From NCBI RefSeq assembly GCF_020740795.1, contig NC_067282.1:178068274-178132273 (forward strand): DNA of 64,000 nt. The letters are read 5' to 3'. Below, piece after piece: positions 46,301-60,155 of the stretch. Every line of letters starts with the position of its first letter. Positions within the stretch are counted from its first letter, which is position 1. The notes below the pieces were generated by a model. It saw only the letters and a list, made by a program, of their open reading frames with translations, had not been told where the DNA came from and searched no databases. The DNA is from Apus apus. Its lineage: Eukaryota; Chordata; Aves; Apodiformes; Apodidae. Both the position numbers and the translations under genes were made by a program.

Positions 46301-47203
46301 GCTCCATTGAGCATTAGGAGATTTTTATAATTATTATTATTTCTATGTTCTCTGGAAATACCAGAACAATACAGAAATAAATAATGCAGGAATTGCTGAT
46401 TGCTCATTAGAGAGTCTGGCTTTGTAAACTGCCTTCTGCAGATTTGCAGAGCTGAGGTCTGCTTTAACCTTACGGTAGTTTTAGCTTTAAACTTCTAGTT
46501 GTATTGTGGTCGGTTTGTTACCTTCTGCTGCACATCTGTCTTCACACCATTTACAGAAATATTGCTGTGAGTCTTCACAAATATTTGACCGATTTTAATA
46601 AGCTGCCTGATATTTTTGTTTGAATCTAGATGAAATAAAGAGCAAATAAGCAAGGACAGGGCTTAGCATTTGTGAAGATCATGAATGTGTGACAATGCTG
46701 GCCTCCTCTGTTTTTTACAGACAGGGCCTTACCATGCATCCTTTGATAAATATTGTTACTTCCCTGTGCCCCACGTTCCTAAACAGCAAGATTGTGATTA
46801 TATAATAACAACTACCAGGAAAAAAAAGGCACATATCAGGTGGGACTCTAATGTATACATGCAACTTAGTCAGGTTTTCATATTTAAAATATAATTTTAA
46901 AAGGTGACTAGATCACAGTGAAAATACTCATTCAAAAAGTGGGAACTATTTTTGGTGTGCATTCTCATATGGAAAAAAAAAAGTTAAATATTTTGAAAAT
47001 GACATCTTTTTTAAGAAAGGGTTAACCTCTGGATCGGATTTTTAGAATATACCTAATTTGCAGTCCCTCTTTTTAAGTAGAGAGTTGATACTACGTAAAA
47101 GATTCTGTGTATTCAGTCACACTACAGGCCTCCCAAGCATTCAGTTGCATACTAAGGAAGACCAATTTTTATAAGAAAAAAATGTCTGCATATTGCAGGG
47201 TAG
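40311..47203. other. Intergenic DNA, no gene recognised
   Basis: A+T-rich sequence downstream of ZNF277. Open frames such as 41329-41616 (plus), 43720-43989 (plus) and 44928-45275 (minus) have no recognisable domain and no splice context. No clear LINE or LTR was seen. Confidence 0.65.
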
Positions 47204-47259
47204 CCTTTCTTCCTTTCTTTCCTTTCTTTCCTTTCTTTCCTTTCCTTTCTTTCTTTCTC
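47204..47259 (+). repeat. (TTTCC/TTTC)n pyrimidine microsatellite
   Basis: About 56 bases of CTTTC/CCTTT repeats with slight irregularities, directly followed by an A run. It is likely polymorphic in length. Confidence 0.9.
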
Positions 47260-47727
47260 AAAAAAAACTGGGGATCCACTAAAGAGTCTTTAGTGAAAGA
47301 TATCTTTTGTCTGAGCATGGTTGCACTGGGGCTGGAAAAAATCTTTTGGAGATTTTCACCAAATGGCTGCTAACACCTGTGGCAGTCCCAGAGTGCTCTC
47401 CAAAATATCTCATCCTCTAAGAGTAGTAGGAAGGCAGGTGAAAGCAGCACCTCCAGTTTTCAGCAGGATGCTGGGATCCATGCTGCAATGGAACAGCACC
47501 AACCAGTTTCCCACTGATGTTGGACTGCCCTCAGTGGCCTTTAAAGATCAAGGAGATGGAGTTCTTGGTGCTTCCTTCTGGACTTTGGTGCCACTGGGAA
47601 AGTTGTCTAATTGTCCCTAGTGACCGATTTGAAACCAGTTGAATTAGATATTCCAATGAATATCTAAATGGAATGTCAGCATCTTGCCAAGCCAGGACTT
47701 TCTGCTGCTTAGTTTTGTTTCCATCTG

Positions 47728-47760
47728 AAAAAAAAAAGAAAAAAAAGAAAAAAAAAAGAA
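47728..47760 (+). repeat. A-rich (A6-10 G)n repeat
   Basis: Runs of 6 to 10 A separated by single G bases. A short simple repeat. Confidence 0.85.
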
Positions 47761-50700
47761 TGCCTTAATATGTTTGACAGTGTTTATCCACTAAATGTCT
47801 TTTGGGCTTTGTGCTGATTAAAAGTGGTGCAGTCAGAGGCTTTGGTGTCTCTTGTTCCCACTATTTTATTCCTCATGTCTGCCTCTGCCATCACCCCTCT
47901 TGTTTCACCCAGCCACCTCCCACTCCTCTGCCTTGCAGGCTCACAGGAGTCATCCACGGCGTAAGCTCAGACTCTGGTTCTCCTCCCATGGGAAGACAAG
48001 GTCCAATAAGACTCTAGCAGCAGCTGAAAGCTGACCTGAAAAGAAATAAAGGGCTTTGGGACTAAGGGAAGGGAATCTGTAAAAATAATGCTCCAAGTAC
48101 CAAGTTAAAATGAAAGAGAAAATTGGATAATAAGCTGTGCAGAAATCACAGGAGAATCTGGGCTCTCTTGGAACTTACCTTGACTTCCAGAGTGATAACA
48201 ATGGCTGGAAGGAAAAAAGTTAAGAAAGATGACAAGACTGCTACCAAACACTTTCTATTAGAATAAAAATATTGAGTAAAAAGTATCAGCCCAACATTGG
48301 CCAAAAATATAGCTGAGAAAACCAAAGCATCAAACTGTCATCTACGTGGAAGCAACAGAGTGGCAGATGAAGCCACGTAGCTTAGTGAGGTATTGGTATA
48401 TCATCTGGAAGCTAGACTAAATATTCTTTCAGGTAGCTACGGGTTTAACAGAGCTTAGTACACAGACAGGATGCCCCCACACAGACTTAGGGCTTTGCAA
48501 AGGCAGGGGAAAATAGTAAGTTCTGTTAAATGTTGTTGGTGGGCTGTGGTCATTAAGTAAAAGGCAAGAACTCATTTTCTGCACTTATAAGGGATGATCC
48601 ATATAAAAATCAGTGGTTATGCGATCTTGCAAAAAGGCTTTTATAAATCAATAATCATAAAGTATGTACTAATCTATTGGACGTAACAATATTTGAGAGT
48701 AATATAAACAAATGACTGGTATCATCTGTTGTGCAGGCTGTGAATTAATGTCCTGGCGGATACAAAATAATAAAAGGAATCTGGATTTTTGTCTGATTTC
48801 AAAGAACAAGTCAATATTTCATCATTTTAGTTAACAAAGTTTTTTATGTCAGCCTGTGAGAGGGCTATATCTATCCAAAAGCTCTGATCTTTTTCCCCAG
48901 GTGTTTGGAGTGGCCACTGCTTGCTCTTCTATTTTTTAACTCTTTTCCCTTCCAAATTTAGATAGCAATTGAAACAGTCTTAGCCTAGGCTTGTGGTGAT
49001 AAGGCAGACATCTGTTTAAAAGGAGTCCAATAAATCTCATTTTCAGTCATTGACTTAAAATACCCTGTAGCTTTATCTCCTTTCACTTAATTAATTTGTT
49101 TTATTTATTATTTTTAATTTACATTGTTTTTGTCTCACATGACGTGGAAAACAGGAGGCTTAGAGTCTTTAAACTGAAACTAAAGAAAAGGCAGAAACCA
49201 TGTAATGGTGGTACACCTTGAGATGCAGGATTCCCAAAAATGTAAAAGGTATGCCAATAAATGCATTTTCCCCCCAGAATAATCAGAAATATTGCAAAAA
49301 TCTAAAATAATTTTTAGAAATATTTTCTGAAATTAAACTTATTTTTTCATGAATAGGAGACATGGAGAATACTTAACACAGAGAAAGTATCAGAAGGCAT
49401 ATTTATAAAGTGTAACTTGTTTACCCTTGAATACCAAGGAATGGACAGAACAGCAGAGGTAGAACTACACTACCCTAAAGAATCCTTCCTAGAGATTTTC
49501 CTTCCCCTCCCACCCTCTAATGAATCTTAGTGTCTCAAACCTCCTGTGAGGTTTTGAGGTTCCTTGGTTCCCCCTAATTTCAGTGGGAGCTGCCAATAGT
49601 AGGCAGCTTACATGTTCAGTCACCAAATGAATTCACTCCTGTTGCTGACTGCTGCAACCAGCAACTGCAATGTCACACTATAATATATTTTTTCAGTGAG
49701 CAGCACTTATTTTTATGACAGAGTCATGTAAACGCTTGCAAAGACAGCAAAGAAGGGAAAGACACCTCTTCATTATCTTGCCTCCCTTCTCCAGTCTCTG
49801 GGTGACACCACTGCTCCCATCCTACACCTGTCCTGCAGCCAACTGCCTTAATCTCATGGCAACTTGCCCTGGGTGAAATTCTCCTTTTCCAGTGGTGGTG
49901 GTGGAAAGTTATGGCTTCTCCATTGTCTAAAGAGAGACAGAGGAGTGAGAAACCCTTTTGACTCCTCCTTTCAAGAGTACATTGCTTATATTCACCCTTC
50001 TCCACTCTGGGGTGGAGCATAGAATTTTATTCCTGCCTCAGCCAGTTCATATAGGGGGTTGCAGGCAGTTCACTGCAGGTTCACTGTCAGGCCTTGGGTT
50101 CCTTAATTTCTCCTAGCCTTGAGGGCAATAGCTAATACGCCAGCTACAAATACAACTAGAGCACTACTTGCTCAATTTCCCTTGCCCATGGCCTGCTGAT
50201 ATGGAAGTTCATATTTGTGCACAGGTTTTCAGTGAAATCTCTGAATTTCCTGGCTAAATCTAAGGAAGGACTTAGGTGCTTTTAAATTGAGTTAAGCAGA
50301 ATGGTCCCAGTTCCCATGACTGTTTTTCCCCTCAGTGACTGCTTGTCTGGGAATTTGATGCTGTTCTCCCAGTGATCATCCCTCTGACTGACCACTCTCA
50401 GCACCAGGCTGTAGACTTGTGCTTGTTTTGTTCCTTCACTGACCTTTATCACCTGTGGCAAGAGATCTATGAGACTGAAAAACGTGAAGGGGAGTCTGCC
50501 TGTGCAGGAGATACTTGAAACCGTTTTAGGGGGAGGAAGGGACAGGACCAAATCCTCACTCCTGTGCAGGTGTACTGACTAGGGCTTACATGGCAATTCT
50601 ACACCCAGCATGAAAGCAAGCAGTGACCACCCTTCGGTAACTTAAAACTAGATGAAAACAACCTCCAGGGAGACTGCAGGCTCCATATCTGACCTAGGGA

Positions 50701-53700
50701 AAATGTCTGCATCCTTCATACATGCTAGCAAACAAAGGGCTTTTGGATGCAAACTTCTTTGTCCTTTTCTGCTGGCTCCTTCATTCCTACAGTGACTGAT
50801 CTGGGCTTCATTTTGGGATGCTTGGCCCTGGGGACTAGAGAGGGAACACGAGTACCAACTCAGGGCTCTGTATTTCATGGCAAGGGCAGATCTGTAAGAA
50901 TTGCTGTACAGTGTCTGAGCTACTCATAAAGGCACCAGCAGTTCCTACACATGTGTAGAGTTGGGTCCTAAGCAAAAGGATAGGTCAGCATAGAGAAACT
51001 GCAGCACCAAGGAGTGACCAGAGCTGACTTGCTTTAACACTAGCTTGGTTACAGCACTATACTACTACAGTGTGCTAATAAGACAGTCTGGGGCTCAAGG
51101 CAGCTCTCTCTTGTCAATACAGTCTTACAGGTAATTGCTGCAAAAGTGAAAAGCACACGTGCAGTAACAACCGCCACAAGTTTGCCATTATTTGATTAAC
51201 AAACTGCGGAGATCTCTCCAGTCGTTTTCTACACAGTGTTTCTGTTACTATTTGAAATTGGTTTTGTCACTAGTGACAGCTTGCAAACTATCTTACCTTT
51301 AGAAAGTTGACTGCTTTAGGTTCTGTATCCATTACTGTCATTTAACACGCTGGAAGAAATGTAGAAACAACTGCTGCTTCCACACAGTGTGCTACAGGCT
51401 TCTTAGGAAAAAATCAGATGTGATGTTTTGACAGGGAACATTGCTTACTGTGCAAGGCTTCTGAAATTAGCCACTTAATATGCTGGAGTCAGTGGACAAC
51501 CTACAAATAGCTGCCTGCTTTCTCAAAACATTGAGTAATTTCAGTTCACAAATTCACTTTCACTAATCTTTAGAGAGAATAAAAGTGAGTTTGTGCCATT
51601 TAGGCCAAAAAATAAAGGGTCTGTTTTAGATAGGAAACTCCACTGTTACTGAAGAAGAAAGAGTCAAGTGTGGCAATGTCCTGGGATTACACAGGAATAG
51701 CAGAGAGCAGGAATATTCAACCCTGTGTTTTCAGGAGGCCCAGACCCCTCAAAAGCTTGTGGCACAGGCAGAGTCACACACTCAGGAGAGGAATTTGCTT
51801 GTTTAGTCACTTTGGAAGCAGCCTCTGCAATGCCTGGTTGGAAACTACAGACATAAGACTTCCAGAAGAAAGGAAGGAAGGGATTAAGGGTGTCCCACTT
51901 TTTAGTTAGTGGGAGTTAGTATGCTTTATGGAAAGATACATTCTATGATGTAAAAGTTATGTATAAACTGCAATAGGTAGATGTCTGACCTGAAAGGACA
52001 AAAAGGGTGGTTGGGCTGAGAGCAGCTGTATCCAGCTGTGCAGTGCTTCATCTTCCCATTTCTGCTGCATGGCCTTTTTCTTTTAATGAAGTAAACATTC
52101 ATAGAGATACCATTCTGAGTCACCAAACTCAAATCATTCCTCAAGCAGTTCAGTCCAGAAATGTTAAAGAAGAGCTCAAGAGATTTTGAATCATTGATAT
52201 ACCTGATGATCTTTTATTCATTATTTTCTGTGTATTATTGATTGTATCTTTTTCTTGTTCACTCAAAGGGAGTTCAATTGCATTCAAAAGCTGAAACCTT
52301 ACAGCATCTGATAGTTGGTCTGGAGGCATCTCCTGGCCTCCAGGAGATTAATTTCAGAACCTTAATCACTGTGCACATTCACTGGTTTTCAGTAATGAGC
52401 CAACATCTGTAAGATAAGACGTGGAATCTAAACTACCCCCTCCCCCAGATTTCTTCAGGCAACAAGGGCAGAGAGAGCATGTAGGTGTTCATCACAAGTG
52501 CAGGCTTGTTGAGGGAGGCATTTGGAGCTTGTGCCATCAGCCAAGCTCCTTTTAGTGTAAAATATTTTTATATTTTGCACTTAATTTCCAGGGAAGAAAT
52601 TATTGTCTTTCTGACTCTATCCAAAATGTTTTCTTAAAAGGAAATTGTTGATCTGGGGATTTTAAAGTGCTTTTAGCAAATATTTATATTTTTACTCAGA
52701 TTATTAAGTCAAGCACATGTTATTATCTGCTGGTAGTTCTTTTTCCTTCAACAGCCTCATGGACCATGCATCTTATTTTTGTGAGGACGTATCAGGCAGC
52801 CTCTCTCCAACTGACTTGAGCATAATGCAATTTAATGCAGGTCATGCAATCTAAGAGGAGCATACAAGGCCAAGCAGCTGCATTTGCTGTTATGACTAAC
52901 ACTGACAAGGCCTCTTAAGATAAGGGAATTGAAAATTTCTTATGAAGTTTGTGCCTTTTCATTGCAAAAGCAGTTTATTCCAGCCTCAGCAGTTTGCCAC
53001 CCACAACACTGTGTTATCACTTGGGGTCTTGTAGGGAAAGGAGTGAGAGGAAAAAAGAAAGCATAAATGCAATTGTGTTAGAGAAAACTGCCAGTAGAAG
53101 GGCAAAAGCAGCCTAACACGTTGTAGAGTAACACTGTTGTCTTTGCTGGGCAATTTACAGAAAAATGCTGAAATGGAGTTCCTAGTCCAGCATAGTGTCT
53201 TCATTTATCAATATGACTTTTCTTCCTGCTTTGAGGCAATTTGACAAACATTTTCTTGCAGAAAAAATTTTGAGAGTTTCAAAAATACAAAACCTATTTA
53301 TCAGCTTAATCTATTTGTATTTTTCTAAAGACCCTTTTTGTACAGTGTTCAGCTGTTTCTTTTGATTCAAAAAGGCTTATCCTCTCCTAATCAGGTTTTC
53401 TGTACGTACAACTTGGCAAGTATTTTATATTAAGGGATAAATTAACCAGCAAACATGAAGTAGTATGTCCACTTCTATAGAGAGCTCAATGAATGTATCT
53501 CAACTGTTGGAAAAGAAGATTAATAATAGCCTATTTTTCTACACTTGAATGTTAAGAAGCTGAATTTATTTATAGGACCATTTGTTTATGAAGAAGGAAG
53601 TATTGGGAAAAGGATACTTCAAAAAGAAGAAGAGTATTTTTTTCTATTTGTTTTTGCGTATTAACTTCCCAATACATTTTTGCTTGTTTTGCAAGTGTCC

Positions 53701-56700
53701 TGTGACTCCATAGCAATGTTCTTCATTCCACACTGATAAGCATCCCCCTATGCTGAAGAGTTCTCTTGTGGGTGCCATGTTCTTGAGGAAGAGACAAGAT
53801 CTCTGGGGACCAGAGCCCAAAAATACCCTGCGTGTATGAGCAGTGATTGTCCAGATTTCCTGTTTCAGATAGAGAAATATGTAAATCAGATGGAAGTGTT
53901 AAAAAGTAGATAAAAACTCTGTTTGTGTTTGATTCCTAAGTCCTTGTTTTATAAGTTATTTTCTTGGACGAGGTAGGACAACTGTTCAATGATTCAGTAG
54001 ATGCTCACTGAAAATATTTGGAAGTCTTTATATTACATTAGCCACTACAAACAACATTATTACTGTCTTGCTGCTGCTTCCCTCTCCTCTGTCACATTGT
54101 AATCCTATTTCAGTCTTGGTCTCTGAGCATCAGGAATATGTATTTGCGGAGTGCCAAAATATCACAAGGTCCTTTTCTGCTTTGATTTAAGTTTTGCCAT
54201 AATATAAAAAAGTAATGACAGTACTAGCTCCCAGTTTCTTCCTTCAAGCATCGGGTAGGTGCATTTTCTTGTCCTCTGTGGGCATTTAGCATCCATTTAT
54301 AACTGGGTTCAGCTGCTTCACTGTAAGATTTTATACAACTTTCCAGCTGGCAAATAACCAATACTTTCTTAATATTCTCAGAAACACCTTTCCCTCCCTG
54401 AGACATTTCATTAATGTATTACCCTTATGTCTTCTAGGATAGTACAGTTCTACACTTTTATGTTTATGGAAGTTGTTGGATTCATCTAGAGCAGGGGACT
54501 TAAAAGACAGTGGAACTGCAATGTGAAGGTCTAGCTGTTACATGCTGAAGTGTTAAAATCAGTAAAAATTCGAGCGCAGATATGCCCTTGTAAGGAAAGT
54601 TGTTTTCCAGAATTACCTGGAAGTCAGTAAGGCACTTCACTGTTGTCAAAGAGAGAGGCTAGTGCTATTCTCCTCACAATTTCCAGCATTCACACTTGGG
54701 TGAACCTGAGCAATGAGCCAGCTCTGCTAGTTGTGCTGATTAAAGCCATTTTGAAGCATTAAGCTGCATTTTTTCAGATCTTTGAACTAAATATGCTAAA
54801 CTACTCAAATATAATGTACAGTAAAGCAACACATACCATAGGTATATGGGAAGAGGGAAAGATACTGTGCACTATCATACAAGAATCCCACACCTACCTT
54901 ACAGGGCCGGGCTGCACCTGCATGCCTTTTTTGCTCACTATGTAATTGCTTACAGCGATTGTTTTTAGGATATTATACTGAAAACATGTTCCTATTTCCA
55001 AACCACATTCATTTGTATTCACATGGGACCACGCTCTGCACTTGTTACTAACTGGGTGCTGAATAGTATCTTCCTTTTTCAAATAGAGGTATTGCTCAAC
55101 AGGAGCAAAGGAATTTGAATACAAACCCATAATTACCCAGCAGGAACGAGGAATTATTTCTTATTGTCTCTCTCCATTTTTTACTTTGGTGAAACACACA
55201 GGGTCTTGTGTGTAACTTCCATTATCTCTGCAGGGAACGTTTTTCCTACTTTTTGGTAATTGTGTTATTCTGCTATGAGAGCTGCGAGAGCATGGCTTTA
55301 TTTGTAGGCTTTTTAGACAAGTATTTTTTCTGACTTGATCCAGGTCTGCTTTGAGTTTAAGTTGAAAACCTTTCCAGCTCAAAACTTGTGAGGGTACTTT
55401 TCTCTGTCATGAGGCAATTCTGTAGGGAAACACTAAGCTACTTCCAAATAAGTATTATAGGGTATGGTATGATGCCTTGTAGACATTCTCAAGCTGTGCC
55501 AATTTTTGCATGGTGATGGCATGTTACAAAGATTGTGCATATTATACCTGGGTTGGCTGTTAAAAAGATCTCTGTGTTAGTGAGAGAACAAGGTAAGGTC
55601 TGCTAGAAGTTTTGCCAATTAACCATCCTTGCTTGAAATCTTCGTTCACAATAAGAGGGTGTGCAAGGGACATTAAAAAAATAACCCCTCTGGTCTCACT
55701 GGACCTATGCACAGGGAGGCACAGGTTAAACCTTAGCTCATCAAGACCTTTTTAAGAATCAGTCATATACTAATCCCATTGAGCAGCCTGCTATGGTTGG
55801 AGATGTGAAATGATACACAGTCATGAGGAAAAGCCCTGACACCTGCCCAAGAAGGCACTCAAACATTCATGTACAACAGCAAGGCTCAGTTAAATGCTCA
55901 ATTACTGTCAATACCCTGAAAACTCTGGCATTTTCAGTGATCAGACATGCAAGTTAGGTGCTCCACACAGCCTCTTGCAGACTGCTGCTTTGCAAATCAG
56001 GCTTTACAGGCTCGAAGCAAGTCAGGAAAACAAGTGAGGCAAGGGGCAGCGTGGATGACTACTTGTGAAATCCTTCTGCTGGAAACAGGCCCTGTGCCAG
56101 CTTTTCCTTTTCTATGATGTTTTCTTTTCAGGTTTGGGTCCACTGTCTACCTCTGCCTCTTTTGAAGATTTTTTTCCTCTGAACATTGCATTCTTGCTTC
56201 ACAGGGAAGCAGAGCCATGGGAACACTAGCAAAAAAAAAGCATTTGTAGCTCCAGTATCCAGAGTTCTGGCCTCTCACTTCATTTGATTTGAGCTTCTCA
56301 CACATATTCAAACCCCGTATAACCCCAGTCACTGCTGGCAGCAGTGGGTTTGCTAGTTCCCAGTTTCTCTGAGCATTAGAGGTATTATTAGGGCATCACC
56401 TACTTCTGCAAGAGAGAAATTACTTGGAAACCTATGTAGCAACTGGAATGTAACTTCCTTAAAAAGATGGAGAGACTTTTTTTTCTTTAAAAAATAGGAT
56501 CCCAGCTTGATAATGCCTAAGAAATCTCTGAAACCCTTTCTGAGCTGGTTGAAATACATAAGCCAAATAAGCCATAAATCGGATTCTCTGCAGGTGGTTA
56601 CAGAAACTTCAGTCTGGAATATTGATCAATCCTTGTGTTGCATTGGTGATAAAATACAAGGAGGGAACACCACAAAAATTTACTACAAACTGTTATAAAA

Positions 56701-58560
56701 AATCTGATAAAATGAACATGCTTTTATTTGCCTGCTTAATACTCTAACAAGAACCTGTTCTAAGTTATTATTTTGCTCTAGTGACACAGCTATCTCAGGG
56801 GTTAAATGGCTCCTGAAAGGTGAATTTGAGGAGTTGAGTGATGAGTTTAAATACCTCAAAGGCAGATCACAGCCAGCCACCCCTTGTGTTTTTTCCTTGG
56901 ATTCTCTGTACTTTTATCCCTCTCTGAAAGTGAAAAAAAAAAAGCAGCAGTTCTCCATTTCATAGGGACTTTATGCTGTACTTGGGAATTTCAGAGAAGT
57001 AGAACAGATTTGCTGGACTCTTCCTGGCAGGAGATATTCATGCCATCAGTATACAGCCGTGACACACAGGGAAACTCTTCTAAGACTGCTGACTCTGTTG
57101 GGAGACCTAGCTAGTGATTTCAATTTGTGGCAACTATGACATTGTGCAAATTATTTTGCTTGCATGGGAGAAAATTAAAGATTAAATAAAATTAAAATTA
57201 AATTGTTTTTATTATTGTTTTGGACAGCTGGATACATTTTGGTTTCATCTTTTTATCTTGAAGTTGCAATTGAATAAATCACAATAAAGACAAACTGACA
57301 ATTGGTTATTGAAAACTTTGTTGCTGTCCATTTGAATAATACCAGTGGGCCATTAATGGACCAGTTTGCACTTTGGCCGAGAACTGGTATCTGGTTTAGT
57401 TACAGAAATATACTACTATTTAAAAAAGAAAGGTACTTCAAAAGAGGAAGACAAAATATTCTGTGGAAAATCAAGATCTTTCCCTGTGGGACTGGGGGAA
57501 AAAGCTAGTCTGCTTTTTCAGCAAAGGAATATAGTGCTGGAAAGCCTGTGAGCAGCTCTTTTAAAATAATGAAGGGGATGAACCTAACGTAACACATGTC
57601 TATCACGGGTTCTCTGATTAATGCTGTAAGATGAGTGGAAATTCACCAGCTGATTTACACACAGTACAGGATCCTTTGTGTCTCACAAAGCAAACAAAAA
57701 TGTTAACCTACTATAGTACCCTTAACGATCTGGTTCCTGTCTGTTCTGCCCTTCCAGGTGGACCAGTTTCTTTGTAAAATGAGATATTTTAACCATCATC
57801 ACAGAGAAAACCACACAGACAACTGATCATAGTTTTAATGTCTGCAGCATAATCTCATTCCCACAGGGAGATCTAATATAGTAAACTAAGAGATCTCTCA
57901 ATTTGTCTGCTGATGTGATTATTACCCTGTGCTGGACAGGCCACTTGAGAAATCTTAAATGAAAAAATCTCATCCTCCATGCCACTTGACTGACTTTGCT
58001 GCACAAACTGTAACGCTGATGGAAACCAAGAGAAGAATTCAGACAGGCTTTAAATACATGAGGCTCATTCCTTCTGCTCTGCCAAGTCATCAAAAGAGGA
58101 ACATGCAGACACATAAAATGATTCATGCAGGAAATCCAGAATTGTGCAGAATTCATCCCTCTCCTGTGACACGCTCATTTTAGTTTCATGTATTTTATTT
58201 CCAATGCAAATAACTTTCAAGAGAAGACACTGCTTCCATCTTTCATCCAGGCTCCTTGGGATGTAGTGCAAGTGACATGCCTTGACACAGGCAAGAATTA
58301 ATAAATACAGCACAGCGTTTCATTAATTCAGGGATTCTGCATTACAAACCCTCAGGCTGGAGATGTCAGTGCGGCAGACACTGTTTACACAGGAGTCAGG
58401 ATTAAGTCAAAGAAGCTTCTTCCTGAAGGACTACTGGACTGGAGTCAAAGGTTAAGCAGTGCAAAAGGAAGAATTTCTTATAAGCTTGGTACCTCACTGG
58501 TTTTCAACCTGCCCTGATAATTTGTATTGTTCCTGCAGTCACTGTGCCGGTAGTGCCCTG
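47761..58560. other. Intergenic DNA, no gene recognised
   Basis: Long A+T-rich spacer. I saw no convincing exon with a conserved product, no CR1 or LTR text and no RNA gene. A 9-bp perfect inverted repeat with a 3-base loop (ATCTCCTGG/CCAGGAGAT) lies at 52328-52348. Open frames of 60 to 109 codons overlap on both strands and appear to be chance. Confidence 0.6.
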
Positions 58561-58586
58561 AAAGCCCCCTTTGTGTATTGACAGTT

Positions 58587-58733
58587 TTGAGCGAGATCCT
58601 GGGAACAAAGCGGGAGATCAGAGCGCTCTGTGCCCCGCACCCCGACGCTGCCGGGCAGCCCGCAGGGGCGGGCAGGGCTTCCCGGGGTGCAGCGCAGGGG
58701 CGGGACAAGGCACGTCCCGGAGTCCTCCCTCCC
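58587..58733. promoter_or_regulatory. Compact CpG cluster with two GC boxes
   Basis: About 14 CpG dinucleotides within roughly 145 bp of otherwise CpG-poor, A+T-rich DNA, including two copies of GGGGCGGG (58665-58672 and 58697-58704), the Sp1-type GC box. It could be a small promoter or distal regulatory element. No exon of a known gene is visible next to it. Open frames on the minus strand here follow from the high G+C content. Confidence 0.4.
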
Positions 58734-59383
58734 TGCAGTAACAGGCAAATAACATGAAGCATAGCTCATCCTTTTCAGGCCACAGGCATCTTGGAGGCCT
58801 CTCAACGGCCTCATCATGGCAGGGTCTTCTCCTGGGCACGCCCTGCTGAGGGTCTCACCTGTCCCTGCTGACCCGTGGGGTCGGAACTCCCCGGGCTGGC
58901 CCAGCGCTCTGTGCTGACACTTTTCAGAAAAAGTATAAAGGCTTTTAAAAGGCTTTCAGAGCCTTTTAATCCTACTTTTGTGTTCTGACAATCTTCTGCA
59001 ATTAAATACTTCATCAACATCAAAGATGCCCTTGGCACTGACGGGAGTTCTGTGGCACTCCTCAGAACCACGGAGGTCTTGCTGCATCTTTGGGTGAGCT
59101 TCTCTGCCAGATCCCATGGGTTTGTTCAGAGGGGGAGCGAGGTGTGAGCAACAGGCCTGGGTTTTGTTTCTTTTCGCTTTTTCAGGCATCAGGACACCCC
59201 ATGGATAATTCTATCTGTAGATTTTGGGCTCCCCAGTCCTTCTCCCCTTTGACTGATGCTCACTGGCATTTCTCACCATCACTGCTACTTGCACCTGTGC
59301 TATCTACAGTCAGTTTGATAAACAAACTTCCTAATGCTGCCAACAGGGATTTTTTTAATAAAATGCTCATTTCCCTCTTTTAG

Positions 59384-60155
59384 TCACAGAATTACAGAAT
59401 TTTTTTTAGTTGGAAAGGACCTTAAAGATCATCAAGTTCCAACTCCCCAGCATGGGCAAGGACACCTTCCACTAGACCAGGCTGCTCAGAGCCCCATCCA
59501 ACCTGCCCTTGAACACTTCCAGGGATGGAGCCCCCACAACATCTCTGGGCAGCCTGTTCCAGTGTCTCACCACCCTTACACTGAAGACTTTACACCTAAT
59601 CTCTAACCTAAATCTCTTTTCTTTCAGCTTAAAGCCATTACCCCTTGTCCTCTCACTGCAAGCCCCTGTAAAAAGTCCCTCTCCAGCTTTCCTGTAGACC
59701 CCCTTCAGGTACTGGAAGGCCACTATGAGGTTCCCCCCTAGAACCTTCTCTTCTTCAGACTGAACAACCCAAACTTCCTCAGCCTGTCATCATAAGAGAG
59801 GTGCTCCAGCCCTCTGATCATTTTTGTGGCCTTCTCTGGACACATTCCAACAGGTCCACATTTTTCTTATGCTGGGGGCAGCAGAGCTAGACACAGTAAA
59901 GGGGCAGAATCACCTCTCTTGATCTGCTGGCCACACTTCTTTTGATACAGCCCAGGATGGAGTTGGCCTTCTGGGCTGCACTGCACATTTGTGGCTCATG
60001 TCCAGCTTTTGATCCACTAGTACCCCCAGGTCCTTTTCCACAGGGCTGCTCTCAAGTGTGACCTCCCTCAGCCTGTATTCATATCTTGGGTTACCTCAGC
60101 CCAGGTGCAGGACCCTGCACTTGGCCTTGTTGAACTCATGAGGTTCCCACAGCAA
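59384..60155 (-). mobile_element. CR1 LINE 3' end (about 770 bp)
   Basis: Antisense CR1: starts TCACAGAATTACAGAAT, then GTTGGAAAGGACCTTAAAGA, CACTTCCAGGGATGGAGCCC, TGAACAACCCAAACTTCCTC, GTGCTCCAGCCCTCTGATCA and CAGGACCCTGCACTTGGCCT, in the order of the reversed CR1 consensus. On the minus strand the frame ending at 59472 reads R-V-V-R-H-W-N-R-L-P-R-D-V-V and ends L-D-G-A-L-S-S-L-V-stop, the C-terminus of the CR1 reverse transcriptase. The copy is 5'-truncated, the normal outcome of CR1 retrotransposition, and cannot move by itself. Confidence 0.93.

Noticed and set aside
52328..52348. Perfect 9-bp inverted repeat with a 3-base loop
   Set aside because: Too short to be significant in 64 kb. 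No flanking terminator-like or microRNA-like structure.
58478..58839. Three overlapping minus-strand frames of 73 to 94 codons near the CpG cluster
   Set aside because: All three frames are open because of G+C richness. No conserved protein was recognised and no start or splice context stands out.
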